From Butyrivibrio sp. MB2005 (GTDB lineage Bacteria; Bacillota; Clostridia; Lachnospirales; Lachnospiraceae): a stretch of 64,000 bases of DNA. Below the pieces are notes generated by a model, which was not told the DNA's origin, made no database searches, and saw only the letters and a list, made by a program, of their open reading frames with translations. How positions within the stretch are numbered: the stretch's first letter is position 1; each line of letters opens with the position of its first letter. The position numbers and the translations under genes were made by a program. Shown piece by piece: positions 45,570-53,328 of the stretch. The stretch spans positions 120,342-184,341 of the forward strand of contig NZ_KE384159.1 of NCBI RefSeq assembly GCF_000424285.1. Reading direction: 5' to 3'.

Positions 45570-46670
45570 TCAAATTGATACGCATCGACTTACTAATTCA
45601 GTAATTCTGCCTTGCTCTTGCTTTTCTATTACACTCCTCCATGACCCTTCCGAATGATGAATGGATACTGTATTTCCAGAAACATTATCACAAATTCCAT
45701 CTATCATTAATGGAGACATAACTTCCGTAGGATATATAACATTTCCGTTTATATTTTGGTATCTGTTCTCAATTTTAAAGCCATTTCTTTTTAAAATCGG
45801 ATGAATAAATGTATGGCACGGTTTCTTTTCTGGTTTACCATCATGATAAAAAATCTCTTTTTTGAAAGCTTCCACCATTTGATGAATTATCTCACTATCT
45901 TTGACACCGCCAAACCCGCATCCCTGATTGATATTATCTGCACTCCCCATACAAAAAAAAGAATTATCATGCAAAAGCTTATCGAAATTACTCACCACTT
46001 CGACATCTGTATCTAAATATATTCCACCTTCTGAACAAACTATATCTAGCCTTGCAAGATTTGGTACAAACCCCCAACTACACGAATCATAAGCCTCTCT
46101 AGTATATCTATCTTTTTTAAAATCGTAATTATGTTCATCCCATTTAATTATCTCATAATCAGGATTGAAGCATTTCCAAGTGTAAATATTCTTCTCATAT
46201 TCATAAGGAAGCTTTTTTCCCCCAATCCAAATATAATGTATTTTTTTAGGAATCAATTGACTGCCGCAAGAAAACTCAAAGTCATCATAAAATTCATTTA
46301 TTGATCGCCCAATAGCTCTAACATAACAATAAACGCCATCAAGCTCTTTGATTTGATCGAGTTGTTCAACAATTTGCACAGCATAGAACGTTGAAGAAAC
46401 AAATAATATACAACTTTGAATAGGCACTTTTTTATTTACAAAATCTGTAACAAACTCATTTATTCCACATATGGGTACACTCTTCCCATTATGTTTAATA
46501 CTTTTACCCCAAAGCTTTTCATTATTATCTATTATTCGCTCAATGTTTCTTTCTTCAAAGTAAACATCAATACAACCGTCTAGCGCTCTTCCTGCACCAA
46601 AGACATAGATATCCTTATTCTTTGAAAAACGAATAAATTCACATGGTCCACTTTTGATAATTCTGAGCAT
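45570..46670 (-). CDS. Shared Rossmann module fused N-terminally to a GT32 glycosyltransferase
   Basis: I place the start at the ATG 46668-46670, because AGAGGAAGAG lies just before it; the open frame extends 18 codons further into the upstream gene. The product is 366 aa. Module first (19-112: KDIYVFGAGRALDGCIDVYF, RIIDNNEKLWGKSI, SCILFVSSTFYAVQIVEQL). From 140 on is GT32: IPKKIHYIWIGGKKLPYEYE, WKCFNPDYEIIKWDEHN, ARLDIVCSEGGIYLDTDVEV with the DxD at D220-D222. GT32 enzymes transfer hexoses in capsule and mannan synthesis. Confidence 0.85.
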   Translation of the reverse strand: MLRIIKSGPCEFIRFSKNKDIYVFGAGRALDGCIDVYFEERNIERIIDNNEKLWGKSIKHNGKSVPICGINEFVTDFVNKKVPIQSCILFVSSTFYAVQIVEQLDQIKELDGVYCYVRAIGRSINEFYDDFEFSCGSQLIPKKIHYIWIGGKKLPYEYEKNIYTWKCFNPDYEIIKWDEHNYDFKKDRYTREAYDSCSWGFVPNLARLDIVCSEGGIYLDTDVEVVSNFDKLLHDNSFFCMGSADNINQGCGFGGVKDSEIIHQMVEAFKKEIFYHDGKPEKKPCHTFIHPILKRNGFKIENRYQNINGNVIYPTEVMSPLMIDGICDNVSGNTVSIHHSEGSWRSVIEKQEQGRITELVSRCVSI

Positions 46671-46686
46671 ATCTCTTCCTCTCGCA

Positions 46687-47487
46687 TTACCCAAACCTGC
46701 TACTAATTCCAAAAATTGTATCATTGAGTAATTGAACTTCGTATTTAGAAAAACCTCTATTTAACAAGTTACTCTCATCATAGTTTTCACGAAGTTCCAC
46801 TTCTATTCGCCTAGAATAGTCATATATATCACACTTAATATTTCCGATATTTTTATACAATGCTATAGCAAACCTATGGTATCCATCTATCAAATCATTA
46901 TTATCCCATATCATTACGGATTCATTAGTATAAAAACCATTCTCATCTACATTTTTCACGAGCGAACAGAAACGTTCTAATCTTCTCGTGGCAGTTTTGT
47001 TATTCTGATGTATAGATTGCAACTTTGTGTATATATTAAATCCATCTTCATTATTTCCATAGAACATATCTATTGCAAGATATCTGGCTGCGATAAGGTA
47101 TTTGTTCGTCACAGCTTTCCATATTTCTTTTGTTGGCATAATAGCGGTTTTCTCTAACTTCCCTAACCATAATGAATATATATCATGATATATCCATCTA
47201 TGCGGCACTCCTTTATCAATTAGCAATGATTCAATTTCATCTTTATATATCTCATGAGTAGCTATCCAAACACTAACCCCATTTTCATGTACAATTGATG
47301 ACAAAGGAATTACTTTTCTTCCGTAATAAGTTCCAGTATACCTTGTATCAGCAAAACCTCTTACTATACTATCTCTATTAACTGCTATTAGAATTTTCAT
47401 TAAAAACGTAGCAACAAACCCTGTCCCTACAACTATAACACTATTATCAGTGATTTTTTCTAATTCGTCTCTTGATAAAGAATTCAT
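46687..47487 (-). CDS. Shared Rossmann module fused to a ParB-like DGYHR domain
   Basis: The product is 266 aa, first gene of the 7-gene operon. The module occupies residues 14-108: NSVIVVGTGFVATFLMKILI, VRGFADTRYTGTYYGRKV, then VSVWIATHEIYKDEIESLL. The second half (about 118-266) contains RRLERFCSLVKNVDENGFY and NNDLIDGYHRFAIALYKNI, the D-G-x-H-R turn of the ParB/sulfiredoxin-like fold. Such domains use ATP or CTP in ParB, Srx and free-serine kinases, and also occur alone in O-antigen clusters. The specific activity is unknown; a small-molecule kinase or nucleotide-hydrolysing role is possible. Confidence 0.75.
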   Translation of the reverse strand: MNSLSRDELEKITDNSVIVVGTGFVATFLMKILIAVNRDSIVRGFADTRYTGTYYGRKVIPLSSIVHENGVSVWIATHEIYKDEIESLLIDKGVPHRWIYHDIYSLWLGKLEKTAIMPTKEIWKAVTNKYLIAARYLAIDMFYGNNEDGFNIYTKLQSIHQNNKTATRRLERFCSLVKNVDENGFYTNESVMIWDNNDLIDGYHRFAIALYKNIGNIKCDIYDYSRRIEVELRENYDESNLLNRGFSKYEVQLLNDTIFGISSRFG

Positions 47488-47590
47488 ATATTATCCTATT
47501 TTACAATGGTCTTATATAATCACCATTCTATCAATTCCATCAAAATCAATAGTATTTGATACTCGATATTTCTACATTAAAAGTTTACCA

Positions 47591-47622
47591 CAAAAGAGGA
47601 GTTGCTACTTGAGCAACTCCTC
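47591..47622 (-). terminator. Terminator after the secreted-protein gene
   Basis: An 11-bp perfect stem, GAGGAGTTGCT with AGCAACTCCTC, encloses a 5-nt loop and is followed by T4 on the minus strand. It lies about 40 nt after the stop at 47664 and separates the surface-protein pair from the glycan operon. Confidence 0.8.
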
Positions 47623-47663
47623 CCAAAATACTTGTAGAAATATTAGAAAGAATAAAACTATGT

Positions 47664-48737
47664 TTATGATACTACGACATTAACTTTGATGATGTAATTC
47701 TGGTTATTGATTGTAACTTTGAAATATCTAACATCTCCATTCTCTGCTGAACTAAAGTTTGTTCCTAGTATTGTAGCTGTACCATCTTCTACAGTAATCT
47801 TTGGAGTCGTCTTATACTCACCATCAATAGCGTCACTATACTGAACCGCTGTCAATCCTGTTGCAGAAAGTGTACTATCCTGACCCTTTGTATAAGTCAT
47901 TGTATACTGCCAATTCTGACCAGAAACTGCTGTAGCACCTGTAATAGTCGGATTTGCAGGAGCATCAGAATAATCTACTAGTGTTACGCCTTCAGTTGAA
48001 TTATCGGTAGAAGCCTTAGCAGCATATGTCCATGTGAACTGTACGCTGGGAGCAGTTGTATCAGTTGCTACTGCTATACCATCGGTTACTGCACCTGTAA
48101 GATTGATATTTACAGCTTTCCAAGCTGTAAGACCTGATGTCTTCTTTACAAATTTATAACCGGGAGTTTGAGCTTCACCATCATAAACAACCTCATAGTT
48201 AGCCTTATTTCCAGGAAGTACTACTATTGTATCTACATCTGTATCGGTAAGTATTTGTGTTTTACCACCAATACTAGCTGCCAAATACAATTTTGCAGTT
48301 GTTTCACTAGCAGTAAGAGCAGCTGTTGCCATTGTGATATCTTTTGAACCTGCAATATACTTAGTCTTTACTGTAAGAGTTGCATCACCAGCACCCTTGT
48401 TTATTGCCTGTACTGTTTTACTTGTGTTAGCATATGTCTTTGTACCTGTAAGGAAATAAACACCTGTGTCATTTTCTGTCGGAAATGTTGCGCCCGTGTA
48501 ATCAGCCTTTGCTTTTCCGGAAGCAATTGATGCAGCAATAAGGCGTTCAGGATCCATACTAAATGCAAATGTGGTAGCATCAGTTGTAGGAAGCACAAAA
48601 TCCATAACATCCTTATCTACGTGACCTTCAGAACTACCAGCACCGGTAACAGGGCCATCTGCCAAAGCAGTAACTCCGCTTCCTACGATCATTGTTGCAG
48701 CAATTGTCAGTGCCAGAAATTTCTTCATTGTTCTCAT
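47664..48737 (-). CDS. Secreted beta-rich surface protein of unknown function
   Basis: The product is 357 aa, starting with a Sec signal peptide (KKFLALTIAATMIVGSGVTA, cleavage near ALA-DG at residues 25-27). The rest is rich in Thr, Ala, Gly and beta strands (for example TFAFSMDPERLIAASIASGK, QAINKGAGDATLTVKTKY, PSVQFTWTYAAK). There is no LPxTG signal or transmembrane anchor, so it is probably secreted or held by another protein. The layout FxFxMDPERLI followed by a paragraph of paired strands resembles the beta domain of 20697-22397. ATG at 48735-48737 follows GGAGG by 10 nt. The gene is 53 nt downstream of a membrane-anchored partner. Confidence 0.75.
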   Translation of the reverse strand: MRTMKKFLALTIAATMIVGSGVTALADGPVTGAGSSEGHVDKDVMDFVLPTTDATTFAFSMDPERLIAASIASGKAKADYTGATFPTENDTGVYFLTGTKTYANTSKTVQAINKGAGDATLTVKTKYIAGSKDITMATAALTASETTAKLYLAASIGGKTQILTDTDVDTIVVLPGNKANYEVVYDGEAQTPGYKFVKKTSGLTAWKAVNINLTGAVTDGIAVATDTTAPSVQFTWTYAAKASTDNSTEGVTLVDYSDAPANPTITGATAVSGQNWQYTMTYTKGQDSTLSATGLTAVQYSDAIDGEYKTTPKITVEDGTATILGTNFSSAENGDVRYFKVTINNQNYIIKVNVVVS

Positions 48738-48760
48738 ATAATCTTTTCCTCCTTGATTGA

Positions 48761-48780
48761 AAAAATAGACATCCCTGTCT
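48761..48780 (-). terminator. Weak attenuator hairpin between the two surface genes
   Basis: Minus strand AGACA-GGGA-TGTCT (5-bp stem) is directly followed by ATTTTTT. The short stem suggests partial termination that would make the membrane protein and the secreted protein at different levels. Confidence 0.45.
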
Positions 48781-48790
48781 TTTTAAATAT

Positions 48791-49351
48791 TTAGTTTTCT
48801 ACGATGATGTTAAAGCCAACTCGTAGAGTACTTACTGTTTCCTGATTCTCATCCACCAAATGGTAGACCATAACGCATTTGTATTCCCCTTTATCAAGAG
48901 GTGTATCTAGTGTTATCCCTCTATACTCTTCACCTCTGGGAATTACAGGTGATTGAATAATTGGTGTGCTTTCATCCTCTTCCAGGAATACATCAAAATA
49001 GACATCATTTGTATTTTCTTCGACATTTTCTACGAAAGCATCGTCTGAAACTGCTGACCCATCACTAAAATGCCAATTTGTACTCATTCTGGCATTGTAA
49101 TAACCGGGTTCGATATACTCTTTCTCAAGCATCTCGTCTATTTTGTCGTCAACGTTATCATTTGTAACAACTACATTGCGGTTCTCTACAGTATCTCTTT
49201 TCTGTTGCGATTCGGAACTATCTTTTTTAGTAAGAATCAAAGCGAAAGCAACAATTACTGCGATCAGCAATACAACTATTACACCCAACAAAATGATAAC
49301 AATCTTGTTATTTCCTCCACTACCAGTCTGTCCATTAGCCTGTCCGGCCAT
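48791..49351 (-). CDS. Single-pass membrane protein with extracytoplasmic beta domain
   Basis: The product is 186 aa. A Gly/Asn-rich N-terminus of 16 residues is followed by one strong membrane helix at about 17-42 (IVIILLGVIVVLLIAVIVAF), a Lys/Ser/Asp linker, and an acidic domain at 85-186 with YIEPGYYNARMSTNWHFSDG, VYFDVFLEEDE, SPVIPRGEEYRGI and LDKGEYKCVMVYHLVD. This suggests an N-in/C-out topology with an Ig-like outer domain. It is paired with the secreted protein 47664-48737 in one transcript, so it may anchor or help secrete that protein; this is inference from position only. Confidence 0.75.
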   Translation of the reverse strand: MAGQANGQTGSGGNNKIVIILLGVIVVLLIAVIVAFALILTKKDSSESQQKRDTVENRNVVVTNDNVDDKIDEMLEKEYIEPGYYNARMSTNWHFSDGSAVSDDAFVENVEENTNDVYFDVFLEEDESTPIIQSPVIPRGEEYRGITLDTPLDKGEYKCVMVYHLVDENQETVSTLRVGFNIIVEN

Positions 49352-49718
49352 AATGACACCTCCATCACTATTCAGTTTTTAATATAGAATTACTCGAATT
49401 CTTCTCTAAGAGTCTCATACAGGCGGAGGTTCTCTCACCTCTCTTACCTGACTTGCTTTCCTATGGTTTTCAACTCTATGTGATCTTACACGCATAGGCA
49501 TCACCCCAATTCTTTTGCAGCACTCTCACAGAGCAAGGGTGCCATGGACACTCTTACATTGTTTCAATAAGAGTATCGGAATTTCTTTTCCCATTGTTTA
49601 TAGCGAAGAAAACTTTCATTTTCCCACTCTCCTCGTGAAATTTTCTTGCAAATTTCGGATTCGGATACGTGTCTTTTTCAGAATTACCTCGAGTTAATTC
49701 TGCACACATCGCTCCGCT
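49352..49718 (-). other. Long untranslated leader or structured RNA upstream of the surface-protein pair
   Basis: About 367 nt, visibly less AT-rich than the DNA to its right. On the minus strand it contains CAGAATTA-ACTCGAGG-TAATTCTG (8-bp stem), several AGAGTG/CACTCT complements, and GAGAGGTGAGAGAACCTCC. I could not match it to c-di-GMP, SAM, T-box, cobalamin, glycine or lysine riboswitches. It also holds small open frames (see 49554-49709). Confidence 0.4.
49554..49709 (-). CDS. Possible small ORF in the leader (51 aa), doubtful
   Basis: ATG at 49707-49709, with CGGAG close upstream, opens a 51-codon frame (starts MCAELTRGNSEKDTYPN, ends SDTLIETM). An internal ATG at codon 31 is preceded by a better GAGGAGAGTGGGAAA site. 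Composition looks protein-like, but the 8-bp stem at 49679-49702 falls inside it and I recognise no family. It may be a short leader peptide, a gene, or chance. Confidence 0.25.
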   Translation of the reverse strand: MCAELTRGNSEKDTYPNPKFARKFHEESGKMKVFFAINNGKRNSDTLIETM

Positions 49719-49724
49719 GCATGT

Positions 49725-49753
49725 AGAATAGCAAAATCATAATTTAAAGTCCA
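49725..49753 (-). promoter_or_regulatory. Candidate promoter for the leader and surface-protein pair
   Basis: Minus strand TGGACT, 17-nt spacer, TATTCT with a TG one base before the -10 (extended -10). The start point would be near 49718, giving a leader of about 367 nt to the membrane-protein gene. Confidence 0.45.
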
Positions 49754-49899
49754 TTATACAAATCTAATCAAATTATAATCTTTTTATAAACATACATTTA
49801 TACGTTTGTCTTTTAGCGGAAATGCGCATCAACTCAGCATTTAACACGCTTAAAGTCTGACTCTTATCCATTATCCCTAAACTCGTGCATTAAAATAAA

Positions 49900-49942
49900 A
49901 TTATAGACCAGCAGCCTGGATCACTCCAAAACTACTGGTCTA
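49900..49942 (-). terminator. Terminator after the AlbA_2 regulator gene
   Basis: TAGACCAG (49904-49911) pairs with CTGGTCTA (49935-49942). On the minus strand the stem is followed by a T-rich ATAATTTTATTTT. It lies about 22 nt after the gene's stop. Confidence 0.65.
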
Positions 49943-49964
49943 CGTATTTTAACTATTCATTTCT

Positions 49965-51431
49965 TCAAATATTAGATCTATCTCTACTATTGTCTACCGC
50001 GTAATACTTCTGCTTAGAACTACTGGGTTTTTCGGGTATAGTCATTGCAATTTCACCCTTCTCTATTAAAGGTATCACATAATTACTAACCACATACGAT
50101 ACAGACTCAAGCCCCAGGAATTCAGCAATTTCATGCCTGCTTCTTGGAGTCCTGCAAAATTCTACTATAGTGTTCGCATTATCTTCTGATGCCTTTACCG
50201 CTGTTGACGCTTCTTTTTTATAAAACTTCACTATGAAGCTTCCTCTGGAATCAAGAAATTCAGGAGGCATAAGACCGCTTTCACGCATAGCCTTAATTAT
50301 AGTAGGAATCCCTGAGTATCGATTCTCTGTTACTTTCATCAGTTCCAGCTCAGTTGCAATTACCGGATTTCTGGTATCAGGTTGAACCTTACCAAGTTGA
50401 TCAACCCTTATTCTTCCGTAAATTCCGCCCGGATTCTTAATTTCAATCCTATCGCTAAACATTATTATCTGAACCGGCATTCCTTCTGTATGAATACTAT
50501 AATCACGATGCACCAGTGCATTTATCACGGCTTCTCTTAAAGCAATTAATGGAAACTCATATCTGTCATCTCTTTTTCCGGTACTTGGATCTACGACTGT
50601 TTTTGTCTTCATATTTTTTATCAAAAACTTCATAGCTCCATCTACCATTTCAGGAATGCTTCCTTCAATCCTCATATTATCAAGGAATCTTTCACCCTCA
50701 ATACCCAATTCTCCAACTTCTATACCGGGAACTACCGTAGCTATTATGCATAGTTGCGGAAAGAAAGCCTGCGGATACGGGCAAAAGTTTAATACAGAGG
50801 CAAGTGTAATCTCGTCTCCTCTCTTTATGCTCATAAGATCGTAAATCATTTCATCTGAAAGATTTGATAGATTCGGCTTATTGAACTTTAGAGAATTTAC
50901 ATAATCCGTTAATGCCACTTTATCCAAGGAATCAAAAGATGCTCTTTTAATTATTCTGATATCATCCTGGTACTTTTTACGATAGGCCTCGTAACTGTAA
51001 ACTTCATACTCTGTCATGGGCTCATCATGATCTCCCACTCTGATATATGAGCCTTTTAACCTACCTTTTCCCTGGTAGAACACCGGTCTGTCTGTTATGT
51101 CAGCACTTGGAATCTCTGCTGACACAAAGCTTTTTCCATCCTTTTCAACAACCGTAATAAGAGGCCTTACTACAGGTTCCATCTGCAGACACTGATCGCT
51201 TACCTTCTTCTGCAAATCTTGCGCATCATAAACCCCGACTTCCTTAAAATCATCATCCTCATCAACACCAAAAACTATTATTCCCCCATCATCCTGATTG
51301 GAAAAAGATGATAACGTATCATAAAGGCGTGTCGGGCACCCCTTATTCGCACTTTTTATTTCCAGAGTAGTTGTCTCACATTTCGCATTTTGAATATATT
51401 TTAATTTCTCAAAGAGTTCTTCATTTGTCAT
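49965..51431 (-). CDS. AlbA_2/Schlafen-type putative transcriptional regulator with ATPase-like and winged-helix domains
   Basis: From the ATG at 51429-51431 (AGGAGG 9 nt upstream) the product is 488 aa. The AlbA_2 DNA-binding domain is at about 18-130 (TTLEIKSANKGCPTRLYDTL, SFSNQDDGGIIVFGVDEDD). The GHKL-like C-terminal part of the RecG-type ATP-binding family is at about 280-390 (FPLIALREAVINALVHRDYS, FSDRIEIKNPGGIYG, RNPVIATELELM). A winged helix lies near the end (SRHEIAEFLGLESVSYVVSN). Such genes are frequent in clostridial accessory DNA; targets are unknown. The gene is monocistronic between two terminators. Confidence 0.85.
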   Translation of the reverse strand: MTNEELFEKLKYIQNAKCETTTLEIKSANKGCPTRLYDTLSSFSNQDDGGIIVFGVDEDDDFKEVGVYDAQDLQKKVSDQCLQMEPVVRPLITVVEKDGKSFVSAEIPSADITDRPVFYQGKGRLKGSYIRVGDHDEPMTEYEVYSYEAYRKKYQDDIRIIKRASFDSLDKVALTDYVNSLKFNKPNLSNLSDEMIYDLMSIKRGDEITLASVLNFCPYPQAFFPQLCIIATVVPGIEVGELGIEGERFLDNMRIEGSIPEMVDGAMKFLIKNMKTKTVVDPSTGKRDDRYEFPLIALREAVINALVHRDYSIHTEGMPVQIIMFSDRIEIKNPGGIYGRIRVDQLGKVQPDTRNPVIATELELMKVTENRYSGIPTIIKAMRESGLMPPEFLDSRGSFIVKFYKKEASTAVKASEDNANTIVEFCRTPRSRHEIAEFLGLESVSYVVSNYVIPLIEKGEIAMTIPEKPSSSKQKYYAVDNSRDRSNI

Positions 51432-51642
51432 TTCATATTTCCTCCTTGTTTTTATATATTTTAACATTTTTGCTTTATGCTTTGCAATTTTTCTTAAATC
51501 TCTTGCCTTATTTTATATTTTTTAATGTTTTTCATTCCGCATTTTATGTTTTTTATCAAAAATTCTTAAATTATATTCTTGTTTTTCATGTTTTTGATAT
51601 TTTTTCTAACCAAACTTATTATTTAATAGATATATGATCAGC

Positions 51643-51677
51643 CAAAAAAATAAACGCCGCAGATTGCAGCGTTTATT
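51643..51677 (-). terminator. Terminator of the CDP-polyol operon
   Basis: A 12-bp stem (9 perfect pairs AATAAACGC/GCGTTTATT, then a G-U and two more pairs) with a 5-nt loop is followed by T7 on the minus strand, about 28 nt after the stop of the TagB/TagF-type gene. Confidence 0.85.
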
Positions 51678-51704
51678 ACAACACTTATAAGGCATTCTGT
51701 ATTT

Positions 51705-52904
51705 CTACAAGACTAATTTTTCTATATACCCAGCCACCCTTTCACTGGCATGGCCATCTTCTATAACCTCATGTTTTGTCATGAACTCATCGACCTTTTT
51801 TAAATAGTCAGTCACATCGAAATTCTTAACATTCTCGATAAGCTCATCATTATTCTCAGCTATATCAAATGGCAGTTCATGTCTTTCCCACATGAATTTA
51901 CCCCGACTCTTAATGTATTCCTGAACATCATCAGCAAAAAGAAGCACCGGTATCTTTGCAAATGCTGCATCGAATGCACAGCTGCTGTAGTCCGTTACTA
52001 CCAAGTCACAGCCACCCATGATCTCGCTGATATCAGGAATCTGGCTTACATCTATCAATCTGTCATCTTTTTCTGATAATGGCATCTCATTTAGTTTTGC
52101 TGATAACTGGGGATGAAGTCTTAAAAGAATTCTCCAGTCAGCTTCATACTTTCGATTAAGTTCAGTTATTAGTCTATTAAAATCTATCCCGGGTATTTCT
52201 GAGATTACCTGCTTAGCCCCTTTCTGATTACCTCCTCTGAATGTCGGTGCATACAAAAGGAGTTTTATATCTGAATCAAGTCCGAGTTTTTCACGTAGTT
52301 TATATCTGAGTTCTTCCTTATTATTTATCAACGGATCTACTCTTGGGGATCCCACTCGTAATGTAGGTCCGCTATAGAGCAACTTCTTTGGATATACTCT
52401 GTCACAGTAGGCAGAATTAGACAGAAACATATCTGCAAGATTCGAATCCCACTCGCTTACAAGCCTTGCAATCTCTGGGAATGCATCTCCTCTAAAAAGG
52501 CCAACTGCCTTAAATCCGATGGTCGCATGCCAGGTCTGTATATAATACTGTTCCTTTCTTTTTATTGTTCCAAAAGGTTTTCTGTAATTATCAACCCACA
52601 ACCATGCCGTAGATAAATGATATGCAGTATTGAGGGGTGTATCCTGGACCGGAGTAATATATTCCGGAAACGCTTTTGAAGTATCATGTAATAGCCATAT
52701 CATATGAAGCTCAGGATGCTTTCTGTGAAGTTCTTCTGCTATATACCTGGGATTACAGCAAAATCCTCCATCACCCTCATAAGATGAAAAAACAACCTTA
52801 TTCTTTTTTATAGGAAATATCTGCATAAGACGAAAAAGCAGGCTAAGTCGTCCTGCTTTTCTTTTTCTCATAAGGATATATTTTTCGTCAGAACTATTAC
52901 CCAT
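51705..52904 (-). CDS. CDP-glycerol:glycerophosphotransferase family protein (TagB/TagF-like)
   Basis: The product is 399 aa. The PF04464 domain covers most of it: KNKVVFSSYEGDGGFCCNPR, HMIWLLHDTSKAFPEYI, YYIQTWHATIGFKAVGL, KLLLYAPTFRGGN and CDLVVTDYSSCAFDAAF, including the conserved His of the HxT/WHA segment. Family members move glycerol- or ribitol-phosphate from a CDP carrier to a glycan or polymer. The protein is membrane-associated in relatives; a basic N-terminus (RKRKAGRLSLLFRLMQIF) is visible, but there is no full membrane span. Last gene of a tight five-gene operon, 1 nt after the cytidylyltransferase. Confidence 0.9.
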   Translation of the reverse strand: MGNSSDEKYILMRKRKAGRLSLLFRLMQIFPIKKNKVVFSSYEGDGGFCCNPRYIAEELHRKHPELHMIWLLHDTSKAFPEYITPVQDTPLNTAYHLSTAWLWVDNYRKPFGTIKRKEQYYIQTWHATIGFKAVGLFRGDAFPEIARLVSEWDSNLADMFLSNSAYCDRVYPKKLLYSGPTLRVGSPRVDPLINNKEELRYKLREKLGLDSDIKLLLYAPTFRGGNQKGAKQVISEIPGIDFNRLITELNRKYEADWRILLRLHPQLSAKLNEMPLSEKDDRLIDVSQIPDISEIMGGCDLVVTDYSSCAFDAAFAKIPVLLFADDVQEYIKSRGKFMWERHELPFDIAENNDELIENVKNFDVTDYLKKVDEFMTKHEVIEDGHASERVAGYIEKLVL

Positions 52905-52905
52905 T

Positions 52906-53328
52906 CTATTCCTCTACACGTCTTGGTATTTCTACTCTGAGGAGAGTAGAAGATATATTCGGAGTGTGTGGCAGATATATTACATCAACGCCTAATGATG
53001 CCAGATCCTTCTCTGTTTGAATCCAACGCTCATCCCCCTTCCAGTCATCTCCAATAAAGACCGCATCAAAATGGTACTCATTCCATAATTCCACTTTATC
53101 AAGTGTATTCACTATAACGCATTCATTAACTGCTTTTAAGCTTCTGATAATCTCCGCTCTGTGCTCCTGACATATGACAGTTGTCTTATTTTTATATTCC
53201 TTCACAAGAGCATCTGAATTAACGCCAACTATCAGCTTGTCGCACTGTTTTGCCGCGTTGGCTATTATATGGAGATGGCCAATATGAAACATATCATAAA
53301 CGCCCTGTGTATAACCAATTTTATACAT
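52906..53328 (-). CDS. tagD: Glycerol-3-phosphate (polyol-phosphate) cytidylyltransferase, TagD type
   Basis: The product is 140 aa, close to the 129-132 aa of TagD/GCT. Motifs: GYTQGVYDMFHIGHLHIIAN (catalytic HxGH as HIGH), CDKLIVGVNSD, HRAEIIRSLKAV, FIGDDWKGDERW and HTPNISSTLLR (the RTxGISTT position). It makes a CDP-alcohol, most simply CDP-glycerol, for the TagB/TagF-like enzyme directly downstream. Whether the alcohol is glycerol-3-phosphate or another polyol phosphate cannot be read from the sequence. Confidence 0.88.
   Translation of the reverse strand: MYKIGYTQGVYDMFHIGHLHIIANAAKQCDKLIVGVNSDALVKEYKNKTTVICQEHRAEIIRSLKAVNECVIVNTLDKVELWNEYHFDAVFIGDDWKGDERWIQTEKDLASLGVDVIYLPHTPNISSTLLRVEIPRRVEE

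Noticed and set aside
22510..47487. Shared module as an NAD-dependent epimerase or dehydrogenase domain
   Set aside because: Too short (about 90 residues), without YxxxK or other catalytic residues and with a variable glycine turn; a binding or docking role fits better.
49352..49718. Cyclic-di-GMP or other known riboswitch upstream of the surface-protein pair
   Set aside because: The conserved cores of GEMM-I, GEMM-II, SAM, T-box, cobalamin, lysine and glycine elements were looked for by eye and not found.
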